A stretch of DNA of 64,000 nucleotides from Luteimonas abyssi (lineage in GTDB: Bacteria > Pseudomonadota > Gammaproteobacteria > Xanthomonadales > Xanthomonadaceae): positions 3,044,868-3,108,867 of the forward strand of contig NZ_KQ759763.1 of NCBI RefSeq assembly GCF_001482195.1, written 5' to 3'. The position numbers were made by a program, and so were the translations under genes. Shown here in pieces: positions 27,645-36,877 of this stretch. A model generated the notes under the pieces. It ran no database searches. It saw only the letters and a program-made list of their open reading frames with translations, and had not been told where the DNA came from. Numbering within the stretch: the stretch's first letter is position 1; the number at the start of each line of letters is the position of its first letter.

Positions 27645-28535
27645 CTACCGCAGGGCCTCGAGCATTCCACTGAACATCCGCGGCCCCCAATTGGCCGCGC
27701 TGAAATTCCACGTCACCAGGATCACCAGCGCACTCGCGATCGCCAGCAGCCCCGCGGTTCCCAGGCGCAGCGCAGCGCCCCCCGCCTGGCCGCGCGCCCG
27801 GATGAACAGCTCCGCGAGCACGAGGTTGGGGACGTAGAAGAAGAACGCCATCACCGCATCGAACACGCCGCTGAACCCCGCACCGACGCCCAGCCCACCG
27901 GTGAGCATGAACCACGTGCCGTACTCCATCCGGTAGAGCCATGAGCCGATCGTCAGCGCGAACAGCCGGATCGCCCAGGCCCGGTGCAGCACGTAGCGGC
28001 GGGCCCGCGCATGCCGATAGGCCATCGCCGCGCACAGCACCATCAGCACACCGTACAGCCCGAATCCGACGTCCATGACCCAGCCGCCGATCGTGCCGCT
28101 GCCCGCGATGAACACCAGGCCGCCCAGACCCGCCAGGCCGGCCGACAGGACGTAGGTCCGTCCCAGCCCGCGATGCAGTCCGGGGACGGTCTGGCGGACA
28201 CGGGTGATCAGCTGGACCGGACCGAGCAGGAGCAGCACGCCGCCGGCGGCGAAGTGCGCGCCGATGGCCAGCGTCGCCAACGGCGCGGCCATGTCGTAAA
28301 GGCCGGGCAACGATTCGTTCCAGCGTTCGCCAGCTCCCCCCAGTGCCGCGCCACCGAAGAATCCGATGATGTAGAGGGCGAAAATGGCCCCGCTGATCCA
28401 GCTCACGCCCACCAGCACGCGCGCGCTCCAGCGCAGCGCCTTATCGGGCAGCCCCCCGGCAGACGGCGGGGCATGAAGCCTCGGGTCGAGGGATGACGTA
28501 CTGCCGGTCGGGGCGGCGTGCTTCGCGATACGCAT
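27645..28535 (-). CDS. DUF2306 membrane protein
   Basis: A 296-residue protein with about seven to eight membrane helices. Characteristic segments are LGPVQLITRVRQTVPGLHRGLGRTYV (seen as HRGLGR within the loop), YRHARARRYVLHRAWAIRLF, and SWLYRMEYG. DUF2306 is a membrane family without a settled function. ATG 28535 is chosen for GGAG 9 bases before it; the open frame reaches further but lacks a start that fits. It stands alone, convergent with the phasin gene. Confidence 0.75.
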   Translation of the reverse strand: MRIAKHAAPTGSTSSLDPRLHAPPSAGGLPDKALRWSARVLVGVSWISGAIFALYIIGFFGGAALGGAGERWNESLPGLYDMAAPLATLAIGAHFAAGGVLLLLGPVQLITRVRQTVPGLHRGLGRTYVLSAGLAGLGGLVFIAGSGTIGGWVMDVGFGLYGVLMVLCAAMAYRHARARRYVLHRAWAIRLFALTIGSWLYRMEYGTWFMLTGGLGVGAGFSGVFDAVMAFFFYVPNLVLAELFIRARGQAGGAALRLGTAGLLAIASALVILVTWNFSAANWGPRMFSGMLEALR

Positions 28536-28902
28536 GGCGATGGGCTCCAGGGAAAGGGCGCGCGGACACCGCGTTCGCGGGGCGGCGCGCTGCCGAAGAG
28601 CCGCCGAGCATGGGGGCGACGGATGCGACGGCATAGTTCCGATCCGACATAAAACCTGCCCGATGCTGCAACCCGCGTGGCATCCGATCGGCCGCGACCG
28701 AGACATGTCGTTCGCCCGGTCTCGGGAACCGCGGTGAACAGTGACGCGCATCGATGTCGCGCGTCGCGCCCTTGCGTCTCGACGGACGGACCCTGGCGTG
28801 GACGACAGACCCTCGCAGCGAAGATCCCGTCGCAGTCGACGATCCAGGTAAAAAAAAACGCCCCCGTCACCGGGGGCGTTTTCGATCATTTCCGGATGGC
28901 GA
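28536..28902. other. Intergenic region between DUF2306 and the RND genes
   Basis: 367 bp. It holds the terminator of the RND operon (28852-28884). The rest is upstream of DUF2306 and has no supported gene. A minus-strand TTGCAG element near 28675 might be a -35 site but has no convincing -10 partner. Confidence 0.4.
28852..28884 (-). terminator. Rho-independent terminator of the RND efflux operon
   Basis: On the minus strand an AACGCCCCCGG/ACGGGGGCGTT-type stem is followed by nine Ts. It lies about 20 bp after the RND pump stop codon. Confidence 0.9.
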
Positions 28903-31900
28903 TCAGCTTTCCTGCGGCTGGCCATTCTGCGCGTGGTGCTGCGCCTGCACGGCCTGCGACGGCTCGTCCAGTTTGTCGCCCAGCACCCGACGCACGATGA
29001 TGAAGAACACCGGGATCATCAACAGGCCGAGGAACGTCGCCGCGAGCATGCCGCCGATCACGCCGGTCGCCAGCGCATGACGGGCATTGGCGCCGGCACC
29101 CGACGACAGCGCCATCGGGGTCACGCCCATGATGAACGCGAACGAGGTCATCAGGATCGGGCGGAAGCGCAGCCGCGCCGCCTCGATGACCGCCTCGGCG
29201 AGCTTCTTGCCCTCGACCAGCTGCTGCACCGCGAACTCCACGATCAGGATCGCGTTCTTCGCCGCCAGGCCCATGACCGTGACCATGCCGATCTTGAAGA
29301 AGATGTCGTTGGACAGGCCGCCGCGCAACATCGTGAACAACACCGCGCCCAGGATGCCCAGCGGCACGATCAGCAGGACCGCGACCGGGATCGACCAGCT
29401 CTCGTAGAGTGCCGCCAACGCCAGGAACACCACCACAACCGACAGCACCAGCAACAATGTCGCCGTGTTGCCCGCGATGATCTCCTGGTAGGACAGGCCT
29501 GCCCAGTCGTAACCGAAGCTGTCGGGCAGCTCGTTGTCGACGATGTCCTCCATCGCCTGCATCGCCTCGCCGGAACTGCGACCGGGCGCGGCGTTGCCGA
29601 CGATGTTCACTGCGGCATAGCCGTTGTAGCGGGTCAGCGACGGCGAACTGGTGATCCACTCCGACCGCACCACGTTCGACAACGGAATCATCCCGCGCGA
29701 ACCGTCCTCGGTCGGCTGCGACGACGGGGTGTAGATCCGGTCGAGCGAGCCGGCATCGGTCCGGTAGGCCGCATCGGCACGCATGTTGACCCGCTTCACG
29801 CGGCCGTCGGAGAAGTAGTCGTTGACGTACACCGGCGCCAGCATCAACTGGATCGCGCTGTAGATGTCCTGCACCGACAACCCCATCGACTGCGCCTGCA
29901 CGCGATCGAGCGACAGCTTCAACTGCGGCGCGTCTTCGACCGTATTGGGGCGCACGCCCTGCAGCACGTCACCCTGCTGCGCCGCCAGGCCCAGCAACTG
30001 GTTGCGTGCCTCCTGCAAGGCCTCGCGGCCAGCGCCGCCACGGTCCTGCAGATACATGTCGAAGCCGCCGAACTGGCCCAGGCCCTGGATGGTCGGCAGA
30101 TTCACCACGAAGATCTGCGCATCGGGGACGCCCATGTACAGCGCCCCATTGGCCTGCTGCACGAAGTCGTCCACGGTGCCCTCGCGATCGCCCCAGTCCT
30201 TGAGGCGGATGAAGCCCATACCGACGTTCTCGCCCTGGCCGATGAAGCTGAAACCGGCCACCTGCAACAGGCCTTCGAAGCCCTCGACCTGTTCGAGCGT
30301 GCCGCGAACCTGCTCGAACACCGCCTGCGTCCGCTGCAACGTCGAACCCGGCGGCAGCTGCACGATCGCCATCGCGTAGCCCTGGTCCTCGTCGGGCACG
30401 AAGCTCGACGGCAGACGCGTGTACAGCACGCCGGTGATCACCACCACCACGGCGAACACCGCCATCCAGCGTGGCGCGTGACGCACCGCGCCGCCGATGT
30501 GGCCGACGTACACGTCGCTGACCTTGTCGTAGTACTTGTTGAAGGTCCGGTAGACGACGTTCTGCTTCTTCTCACCGGCCGGCGCGTGCGGCTTGAGGAA
30601 GGTCGCGCACAGCGCCGGCGTGAAGCCCAGCGCGAGGAACGCCGAGAACGCCATCGAGATCGCGATGGTCAGCGCGAACTGGCTGTAGATCTCGCCCGAG
30701 GCGCCGCCCTGCAGTGCGCTGGGAATGAACACCGCCGCGAGCACCACGGTGATCGCCACCACCGCGCCGGTGATCTGCTCCATCGCCTTGATCGTGGCCG
30801 CATGCGGCGACAGATGCTCCTCGGCCATGATGCGCTCGACGTTCTCGATCACGATGATCGCGTCGTCGACCACGATGCCGATCGACAGCACCATCGCGAA
30901 CAGGGTGAGCTGGTTGACCGTATAGCCGATCAGCGACAGGCCCAGGAACGTGCCCAGCAGCGCGATCGGAATCACCAGGGTCGGAATGATCGTGGCGCGG
31001 AAGTTCTGCAGGAACAGCAGCATCACCAGGAACACGAGGCCGACCGCCTCGAGCAGGGTCACGACGACTTCCTGGATCGCGATGGTCACGAAGGTGGTGC
31101 TGTCGTACGGCGTGAACCACTCGACCCCTTCGGGGAAGCTGGCCGAAAGCTCGTCCATGCGCGCGCCGACCGCCTGCGCCACGCTGAGCGCGTTGGCACC
31201 CGGCAGCAGCTGCACCGCGAACGCACCCATCGGCACGCCGTTGTACTGGGTGTCGAACCCGTAGCCGACCGGGCCTTCGTCGATGCGGGCCACGTCGCGC
31301 AGGCGCACGGTGGAGCCGTCGTTGTCGGCACGCAGGATGATCCCACCGAACTCCTCGGGCGAGCTGAAGCGGCCTTCGGCCGACACCGTCGCCGTGAACC
31401 CCAGGCCGTCGGGCGCGGGATCGCTGCCGATCGCGCCGGCCGCGGCCTGCACGTTCTGGCTGCGCACCGCGGCGATCACCTCGGAGGCGGACAACTCGTA
31501 GCCCTGCAGGCGCTCCGGGTTGAGCCAGATGTTCATGGCGTACTCGGAACCGAACTGCTGGGTACTGCCGACGCCGGGGACGCGCGCGACCTGCTCGATG
31601 ATCCGCGAGCCGACCAGGTTGTTGAGCGCGTTGCGATCGAAGTCGGGATTCTCGGAGCGCAGCGCGACCACCATCAGGAAGCCCGCATTCGCCTTGGCCA
31701 CCACGACGCCCTGCTGGGTCACCTCGGTGGGCAGGCGCGGCTGCGCCAGCGAGACGGCGTTCTGCACCTGCACCTGCGCGATGTCGGCGTCGGTGCCGGT
31801 TTCGAACGTCAGCGTGATGGTGCTGCCGCCGTTGGCATTGGATTCGGAGCTGAAGTAGAGCAGGTTATCCAGGCCGGTCATCTGCTGCTCGATGACCTGG

Positions 31901-32085
31901 GTGACCGCCTGCTCCGTCGTCTGTGCATCGGCGCCCGGATAGGTCGCCGACACCGTGACCTGCGGCGGCGCGACGTTCGGGTACGACTCCACGCCCATGT
32001 TGAGCATGGCGATCAGGCCCGCCAACGAGATCAGGATGGAGACGACCCAGGCGAAGACCGGGTGGTTGATGAAAAACTTGGGCAT
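28903..32085 (-). CDS. RND efflux transporter, HAE-1 (AcrB/MexB) family
   Basis: A 1060-residue inner-membrane proton-driven pump with 12 helices. It starts with MPKFFINHPVFAWVVSILI, typical of AcrB. The proton-relay aspartates are in SIGIVVDDAIIVIENVER, and large periplasmic loops carry the porter and docking parts (VQVQNAVSLAQPRLPTEV, GVRPNTVEDAPQL). Such pumps export antibiotics, dyes and other amphiphiles through a tripartite complex. It lies 6 bp after the adaptor gene. No outer-membrane channel gene follows, so a TolC-like protein from elsewhere must be used. Confidence 0.94.
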   Translation of the reverse strand: MPKFFINHPVFAWVVSILISLAGLIAMLNMGVESYPNVAPPQVTVSATYPGADAQTTEQAVTQVIEQQMTGLDNLLYFSSESNANGGSTITLTFETGTDADIAQVQVQNAVSLAQPRLPTEVTQQGVVVAKANAGFLMVVALRSENPDFDRNALNNLVGSRIIEQVARVPGVGSTQQFGSEYAMNIWLNPERLQGYELSASEVIAAVRSQNVQAAAGAIGSDPAPDGLGFTATVSAEGRFSSPEEFGGIILRADNDGSTVRLRDVARIDEGPVGYGFDTQYNGVPMGAFAVQLLPGANALSVAQAVGARMDELSASFPEGVEWFTPYDSTTFVTIAIQEVVVTLLEAVGLVFLVMLLFLQNFRATIIPTLVIPIALLGTFLGLSLIGYTVNQLTLFAMVLSIGIVVDDAIIVIENVERIMAEEHLSPHAATIKAMEQITGAVVAITVVLAAVFIPSALQGGASGEIYSQFALTIAISMAFSAFLALGFTPALCATFLKPHAPAGEKKQNVVYRTFNKYYDKVSDVYVGHIGGAVRHAPRWMAVFAVVVVITGVLYTRLPSSFVPDEDQGYAMAIVQLPPGSTLQRTQAVFEQVRGTLEQVEGFEGLLQVAGFSFIGQGENVGMGFIRLKDWGDREGTVDDFVQQANGALYMGVPDAQIFVVNLPTIQGLGQFGGFDMYLQDRGGAGREALQEARNQLLGLAAQQGDVLQGVRPNTVEDAPQLKLSLDRVQAQSMGLSVQDIYSAIQLMLAPVYVNDYFSDGRVKRVNMRADAAYRTDAGSLDRIYTPSSQPTEDGSRGMIPLSNVVRSEWITSSPSLTRYNGYAAVNIVGNAAPGRSSGEAMQAMEDIVDNELPDSFGYDWAGLSYQEIIAGNTATLLLVLSVVVVFLALAALYESWSIPVAVLLIVPLGILGAVLFTMLRGGLSNDIFFKIGMVTVMGLAAKNAILIVEFAVQQLVEGKKLAEAVIEAARLRFRPILMTSFAFIMGVTPMALSSGAGANARHALATGVIGGMLAATFLGLLMIPVFFIIVRRVLGDKLDEPSQAVQAQHHAQNGQPQES

Positions 32086-32091
32086 GACCGG

Positions 32092-33327
32092 TCAGTCCTG
32101 CGAGTCGGCGGGGGTCGCCTGGGGGGAAGCATCCGGTGCGGCGTCCTGCGCGGCGTCCTCGGCCGGAGCGGCCTGCGGCGCAGCGGCGCCGTCGGCCTGC
32201 CCGGCCTGACCCGCGGCCTGCGGCGGCTGCCACGGCACCGGAACCGCCGGAGCATCCGGCTGCACGCGCTGCAGGCCGGACACGATCACCCGCTCGCCCG
32301 GCGAGAGGCCTTCGCTGACCACCCACTGGCCGCCCTGCGCGCGGGCGGTCACGATGTTGCGGCGCGCGACCACGTCGCCATCGGCCACCACCATCACGTA
32401 GGCGCCCGAATGGTCGCGCTGCACCGCTGCCTGCGGCACCAGATACAGGCCGCGCTGGGCACCGAGCGTCGCCTTCAGGGTCACGTAGGCACCCGGCAGC
32501 AGACGCCGGTCCGGGTTGGGCAGAGTGGCGCGCAACGAAACCGCGCCGGTGGACGGATCGACCACGTCGCCGGAGAAGTCGATTTCGCCCGGCTGGTCGT
32601 AGACCGTGCCGTCGCCCAGCAACACCTCGACGCTGGCCGGCCCGCTCTGCTCGAGCTGGGCGCCACGGATTTCCTGCAGCTCGCCCACGCTCATGGAGAA
32701 GTTCACGTAGAGCGGGTCGATCTGGTCGACGGTGGTCAGCAACGTCGGCGTGCCTTGTCCCACCAGTGCGCCTTCGGTGACCTGCTGCTGGCTCGCGCGT
32801 CCGGAGATCGGCGCGCGGACCGTGGCGTAGCCGAGATTGATCTGCGACGACTGCAGCGCGGCCCGGGCGGACTCCACCGAAGCGGTGGCGCTGCGCTCGG
32901 CGGCGAGAGCGTTGTCGAGATCGGCGCGCGAGATGAAGTTCTGCGGTGCGAGGCTACGCGCGCGTTCGGCGGCCGCACGGGCATTGGCCGCGTTGGCCTG
33001 CGCCTGCGACAGCGACGCCTGCGCAGCGCTCAGATCGGCCTGATACGGCGCCGGGTCGATCCGGAACAGCACGTCGCCCTCGTTCACGTCGCTGCCTTCC
33101 TGGTACAGGCGCTCCTGCAACACGCCCGGAACCCGCGCGCGCACGTCGGCGCTACGGTATGCGCCCAGGCGCCCGACGAGATCCTTGGTCAGCGGCACGG
33201 TGGCCGGCTGCACGGTGATCACCCCCACTTCCGGGGGCGGCGGGGCCTGCTGCTCCTGTTCGCCACCGCAGGCGGACAGCACAAGGGCAACAGCGGCAAG
33301 CGCAAGCAGGCGCGGACGCATCGACAT
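32092..33327 (-). CDS. RND periplasmic adaptor lipoprotein (AcrA/MexA type)
   Basis: A 411-residue membrane-fusion protein. The lipobox LSAC puts the lipidated residue at Cys20. A biotinyl-lipoyl half motif, then a long helical hairpin (residues about 95-175, Ala/Gln-rich) and beta-barrel follow; YATVRAPISGRASQQQVTEG is the second lipoyl half. The last 45 residues are a low-complexity Ala/Pro/Asp tail not usual in the family. It joins the pump below to an outer-membrane channel. ATG 33327 has GGAG 9 bases before it. Confidence 0.93.
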   Translation of the reverse strand: MSMRPRLLALAAVALVLSACGGEQEQQAPPPPEVGVITVQPATVPLTKDLVGRLGAYRSADVRARVPGVLQERLYQEGSDVNEGDVLFRIDPAPYQADLSAAQASLSQAQANAANARAAAERARSLAPQNFISRADLDNALAAERSATASVESARAALQSSQINLGYATVRAPISGRASQQQVTEGALVGQGTPTLLTTVDQIDPLYVNFSMSVGELQEIRGAQLEQSGPASVEVLLGDGTVYDQPGEIDFSGDVVDPSTGAVSLRATLPNPDRRLLPGAYVTLKATLGAQRGLYLVPQAAVQRDHSGAYVMVVADGDVVARRNIVTARAQGGQWVVSEGLSPGERVIVSGLQRVQPDAPAVPVPWQPPQAAGQAGQADGAAAPQAAPAEDAAQDAAPDASPQATPADSQD

Positions 33328-33663
33328 GGGGAACGGCTCCGTGGACGGGGGAAGGCGGCGCACATCGGTGCCGCCAATTGCTATACCAATGAGTACAGGA
33401 TTGAAATTCTAGCAGTCGCGTGCCGGAAGTCACCAGCGTTTTCGGGAAACCGACGACGATGACCCCCGCCTGGGCGCGCACATCGCCCTGGATGCCGTTT
33501 TCCGCCTCCGGGCAGCCCTGCGGCGTGACCGGCTTCCCGATTCCAGACGCCGGCAATGCCGCCACCACCTCCCGCCTGGCGTCGCCGTGGTGGCGGCACC
33601 GGGCTCGGACGGCACGGCCGCGGCCGGTGGCCCACAGCGCCTACGCCGTCAAAGTGTTTCGGC
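33328..33663. other. Intergenic region with the RND operon promoter
   Basis: 336 bp. A locally AT-rich segment (33371-33413) contains, on the minus strand, TATAGC as a possible -10 element and a short imperfect inverted repeat TACTCATTGGTA that might bind a TetR-type regulator; no regulator gene is adjacent. The remainder shows no gene. Confidence 0.4.
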
Positions 33664-34389
33664 CTATCCGCGCAGACGCCGCCAGTCCGCCGGCAACCGC
33701 ACGTGGCCGGCCGCCTCCGAGGCCAGCGGTTCCGGCCGGTGGGGAAGAACGCCGAGGCAGGGCGCCGGCAGGGCATCGCGGACCAGTTCGACGTAGCCGG
33801 GCTGATCCGCGAACGCCGGGTCCAGCGTGCTGCCGATCCAGCCGGCCAGCCGCATGCCGTCGGCGGCGATCGCGCGCGCGCTCAGGCGCGCATGATTGAG
33901 GCAGCCGAGGCGAAGACCGACCACCAGCACGACGGCATCCACGTCCAGCGCACGGGCGAGGTCGGCGTGTTCGAGACCGTCGGCCAGCGGCGCCAGCCAC
34001 CCGCCGGCGCCCTCGATCACGACCACGTCGCAGCGCGATCGGAGCTGGCCATGCGCGGCCAGCAGCGCCTCCCGCGCGACCGTCACCCCGGCCGCGCGTG
34101 CCGCCAGCTGCGGCGCGGTGGGCTCGGGCAAGGCGTAGGGATTGATGTCCGAATAGGAAAGACCCGGCTCGCCGGCGGCCAGAAGCGCCAGCGCATCGTC
34201 GTTGCGCCAGCCGTCGTGCGTGTGCACGGCACCGCTGGCCACCGGCTTCATCCCGCCGGCGCGCAGGCCCGCGGCACGCAGCGCATGCAGCAGGGCACAG
34301 GACGCCAGGGTCTTGCCGACCCCGGTGTCGGTGCCGGTCACCATCAGGGTGCCGGGGATGGCGGAATCCGACGACATGGATGCATTCAT
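33664..34389 (-). CDS. bioD: Dethiobiotin synthase BioD
   Basis: A 241-residue ATP-dependent enzyme that closes the ureido ring of dethiobiotin, the penultimate step of biotin synthesis. The P-loop GTDTGVGKT lies at residues 19-27, GGMKPVASGA holds the substrate Lys, and VVIEGAGGWLAPL is the switch region. Start is uncertain between ATG 34389 and ATG 34377, neither with a good ribosome site. It stands apart from other bio genes, divergent from the methionine sulfoxide reductase gene. Confidence 0.93.
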   Translation of the reverse strand: MNASMSSDSAIPGTLMVTGTDTGVGKTLASCALLHALRAAGLRAGGMKPVASGAVHTHDGWRNDDALALLAAGEPGLSYSDINPYALPEPTAPQLAARAAGVTVAREALLAAHGQLRSRCDVVVIEGAGGWLAPLADGLEHADLARALDVDAVVLVVGLRLGCLNHARLSARAIAADGMRLAGWIGSTLDPAFADQPGYVELVRDALPAPCLGVLPHRPEPLASEAAGHVRLPADWRRLRG

Positions 34390-34450
34390 CGGCGCATTGT
34401 CGGCCAAACCCGGCGCGGGCCGCACGGGAAGGCGTTGCTACACTGCACGC

Positions 34451-34933
34451 ATGTTCACATCCCAGCCCCTGTCAGGCGACAAGCCCGATCAGTACGCACA
34501 GCTCGCGGCGCAGGCGCGGGCCCTGGTGCACGGCGAGCGCGACCGCGTCGCCAATGCCGCCAACCTGTCCGCGCTGGTCGCCCACGCGCTGCCCGACCTC
34601 AACTGGGTCGGCTTCTATTTCTACGACGGCCGGGAACTGGTGGTCGGCCCGTTCCAGGGCCTGCCCGCCTGCGTGCGCATCCCACTCGAGCGCGGCGTGT
34701 GCGGCGCGGCAGCGCATACCCGCACCACCCAGCGCGTGGACGATGTGCATGCGTTTCCCGGACATATCGCCTGCGATGCCGCCTCGCGCTCGGAACTGGT
34801 CGTCCCGCTCGTCGTCGGCGACACGCTGATCGGCGTCTTCGATCTCGACAGCCCCCGCCCCGCCCGCTTCGACGCCGACGACCAGGCCGGCCTGGAAGCG
34901 ATCGCGCGGATCTTCGAGGATGCGCTGCGATGA
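34451..34933 (+). CDS. msrC: Free methionine-(R)-sulfoxide reductase (GAF domain)
   Basis: A 160-residue single GAF-domain enzyme reducing free Met-R-sulfoxide. The three family cysteines are Cys74, Cys84 and Cys108, spaced as in the E. coli protein (84, 94, 118). Segments WVGFYFYDGRELVVGPFQG and SRSELVVPLVVGDTLIGVFDLDS are diagnostic. The stop overlaps the next gene by ATGA. Together with msrB at 14579 the window encodes repair of both free and protein-bound R-sulfoxide. Confidence 0.93.
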   Translation: MFTSQPLSGDKPDQYAQLAAQARALVHGERDRVANAANLSALVAHALPDLNWVGFYFYDGRELVVGPFQGLPACVRIPLERGVCGAAAHTRTTQRVDDVHAFPGHIACDAASRSELVVPLVVGDTLIGVFDLDSPRPARFDADDQAGLEAIARIFEDALR

Positions 34934-35301
34934 GTGCCGCGAAACTGCGCAACGTGGGCCCCAAATCGGCCGCGTGGCTGCGCCAGGTCGGCCTGCGTAC
35001 CCGTGCCGACCTGGAGGCTGCCGGCCCGGTGGAGGCCTACATGCGCGTGCGCCGCGCCGGCTTCCGACCCAGCCTGAATCTGCTCTACGCCCTGGAAGGC
35101 GCCTTGCTGGACTGCCACTGGCAGGAGGTGCCCGACGCCCGGCGGCAACAACTGGTCGCCGAGGCCGAAGCGGCCGTGGCCGAACTGCCCGATCCGCGCC
35201 GTCCGCCCGCGGCCCCGGTGGTCACCCGGCACATGGACGGCGGCGGCGAGGCAACCCGCGACGCCGGCGACACCGCGGACGACACCCCGGAGCCCGACTG
35301 A
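34930..35301 (+). CDS. TfoX C-terminal-domain protein
   Basis: A 123-residue protein. Residues about 4-80 are a TfoX_C-type helix-hairpin-helix domain (KLRNVGPKSAAWLRQVGLRTRADLEAAG, given here in part, and VRRAGFRPSLNLLYALEGAL). The tail is Ala/Pro/Asp-rich and probably disordered. TfoX full-length proteins control competence; isolated C-terminal domains have no settled role. It is translationally coupled to the reductase gene upstream (4-bp overlap). Confidence 0.85.
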   Translation: MSAAKLRNVGPKSAAWLRQVGLRTRADLEAAGPVEAYMRVRRAGFRPSLNLLYALEGALLDCHWQEVPDARRQQLVAEAEAAVAELPDPRRPPAAPVVTRHMDGGGEATRDAGDTADDTPEPD

Positions 35302-35345
35302 CCCCGGGACCCGGGGGAAACGACACCCGCGCGGAAGGCGCACGC

Positions 35346-35435
35346 TCGAGGGGCAGGGCCTCGAAGATCACGTCGTCGAAGACCACGTCGTCGAAGATCA
35401 GACCTTCGAAGGCCGCGCACTCGACGGTCACGGCG
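35346..35435. repeat. 15-nt imperfect tandem repeat (six units)
   Basis: Units beginning TCGA start at 35346, 35361, 35376, 35391, 35406 and 35421. The central two, TCGAAGATCACGTCG and TCGAAGACCACGTCG, differ at one base. The period equals five codons; read on the minus strand it gives a FDDVV/FDDVI-like pattern, as in pentapeptide-repeat proteins. It lies in the gap between the TfoX-like gene and the O-antigen-ligase-like gene. Confidence 0.7.
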
Positions 35436-35497
35436 CCGCCCGACCTCGGACGGGATCGACGATTCGCTCCTCCGCGGCGCCGATCGCCCTGCGACGC

Positions 35498-36877
35498 TCA
35501 CCGCGGCTCGGCGGCCGCCTGTCGCGGTCGCGGCACCTCGCCCCCATCGAGCTCGCCCGCGCCGCCATCACGCCCCGGACGGCCGAGCAGACTGCCGGCG
35601 TAGAGCGCGGCCAGCAGCAGGGTCAGGCCGCCCCAGAACGTCGAATAGAACGCCAGGTGCGTGTTGAACGGGAACACCGTCACCACCAGTGCGAGCATCG
35701 CCGGTCGCGCGCGCTCGCGCGCCGTGGCATCGGCGAAACGCCAGGCCCGCCATGCCATCGCCACGCCGGCCAGCCACAGCAGCACGCCCGCGATCCCGGT
35801 CTCGGCCGCAACCTCCAACACGATCTGATGCGCGTGCAATGCCGGACCATCGCCCCACACCGGTGGCTGGTCCGGATACGGATCGCAGTCCTCGAACGCG
35901 GCCCGGAAGCCACGCGCGCCCACTCCGTTGATCGGCGAGTCGCCGACCATGCACAGCGCCGACTGCCAGATGCGCGCCCGGCCCGACAACGCCATGTCGA
36001 CGCCGGACTCGTCGGCGGTCAGCAGGTGCGCTGTGCGGTTCACCCGCTCGCGCACCTGCGGCGAGCCGGCGGTGAGTGCGACCAGAATCGCCGCGCCGAC
36101 CGCGAACACCACCAGCAGACGCTTCCAGCCCAGCAACCGCCAGCCCGAGAACAACAGCACCAGCGCGTAGGTCAGCCACGCCGCGCGCGCGCCTGCGAGC
36201 AGGATCACGATGCCGACCGCCGCGGCGGACGCGACCCAGCCCCACATGCCGTAGCGGCGACCGGCGACATAGAGCAGGAACGGCGAAAGACTGGCCAGCA
36301 CCACACCGATCTTCAGATTGCACGGCCCGAGGATGCCGCTGAGGCGATCCACGTTGGCCACGTCCTCGGCACTGCACATGGGGCTGCTGCTGATCAGCTG
36401 CTTGCCCGCATCCAGGCCCCAGAACAGCGGGCTGACGGTCCCGAACACGCCTTCGACCAACGCATCGACGGTCCAGATCGCCGTGATCACGGCCATGCCG
36501 ACCAGGGTGATGCGCAAGCCGCGCCGGTCGGCGACCGCCGCCGCCACCAGCCACAGGAACGGCAGGTAGCGGACATCGACCACGGCCTCCTTCACCGTCC
36601 GGGCGGGATCCACGGCCCCCACCACGGAGATCACCTCCGGCACCCAGTAGGCGCAGAACAGCACCGTCGTCAGCGCCCAGGCCTGGGCGCTCAGCAAGGC
36701 CTTGCCACCGCGGAAGCGCGCCTGCAGCAGGCGCACGATCGCGATCAACGCACCGAGCACCATCACCCCTTCCGCGTAACCGGGCATCGGCCACAGCGCG
36801 ACGAAGGCGAGCACCCAGTGCGGCGCCCAGCGCCATCCGGGCGTGTCGGGCGTGGAAAGATCAGACGACGGCTTCAT
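35498..36877 (-). CDS. O-antigen ligase (WaaL/Wzy)-like membrane protein
   Basis: A 459-residue polytopic membrane protein of about 11 helices. The Wzy_C signature region is LLAGARAAWLTYALVLLFSG, and a large periplasmic loop holds SGRARIWQSALCMVGDSPINGVGARGFR and ALHAHQIVLEVAAETGIAG, with the essential His/Arg type residues of O-antigen ligases. It probably joins an O-antigen or similar glycan to lipid A-core, or polymerises it. It starts inside the end of the glycosyltransferase gene (ATGA). The last 35 residues are Gly/Arg-rich. Confidence 0.86.
   Translation of the reverse strand: MKPSSDLSTPDTPGWRWAPHWVLAFVALWPMPGYAEGVMVLGALIAIVRLLQARFRGGKALLSAQAWALTTVLFCAYWVPEVISVVGAVDPARTVKEAVVDVRYLPFLWLVAAAVADRRGLRITLVGMAVITAIWTVDALVEGVFGTVSPLFWGLDAGKQLISSSPMCSAEDVANVDRLSGILGPCNLKIGVVLASLSPFLLYVAGRRYGMWGWVASAAAVGIVILLAGARAAWLTYALVLLFSGWRLLGWKRLLVVFAVGAAILVALTAGSPQVRERVNRTAHLLTADESGVDMALSGRARIWQSALCMVGDSPINGVGARGFRAAFEDCDPYPDQPPVWGDGPALHAHQIVLEVAAETGIAGVLLWLAGVAMAWRAWRFADATARERARPAMLALVVTVFPFNTHLAFYSTFWGGLTLLLAALYAGSLLGRPGRDGGAGELDGGEVPRPRQAAAEPR

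Noticed and set aside
28933-33462. Very long open frame on the plus strand across the RND genes
   Set aside because: It is the antisense shadow of the adaptor and pump, full of His/Arg/Gln and without family features; long antisense frames are common in GC-rich DNA.
35222-35431. Minus-strand frame with pentapeptide-like repeats as a gene
   Set aside because: It runs through the TfoX-like gene in antisense, has a weak GTG start and only a few repeats; treated as a repeat, with a possible remnant noted.
35346-35435. CRISPR array
   Set aside because: Units are contiguous 15-mers without spacers, and there are no cas genes.
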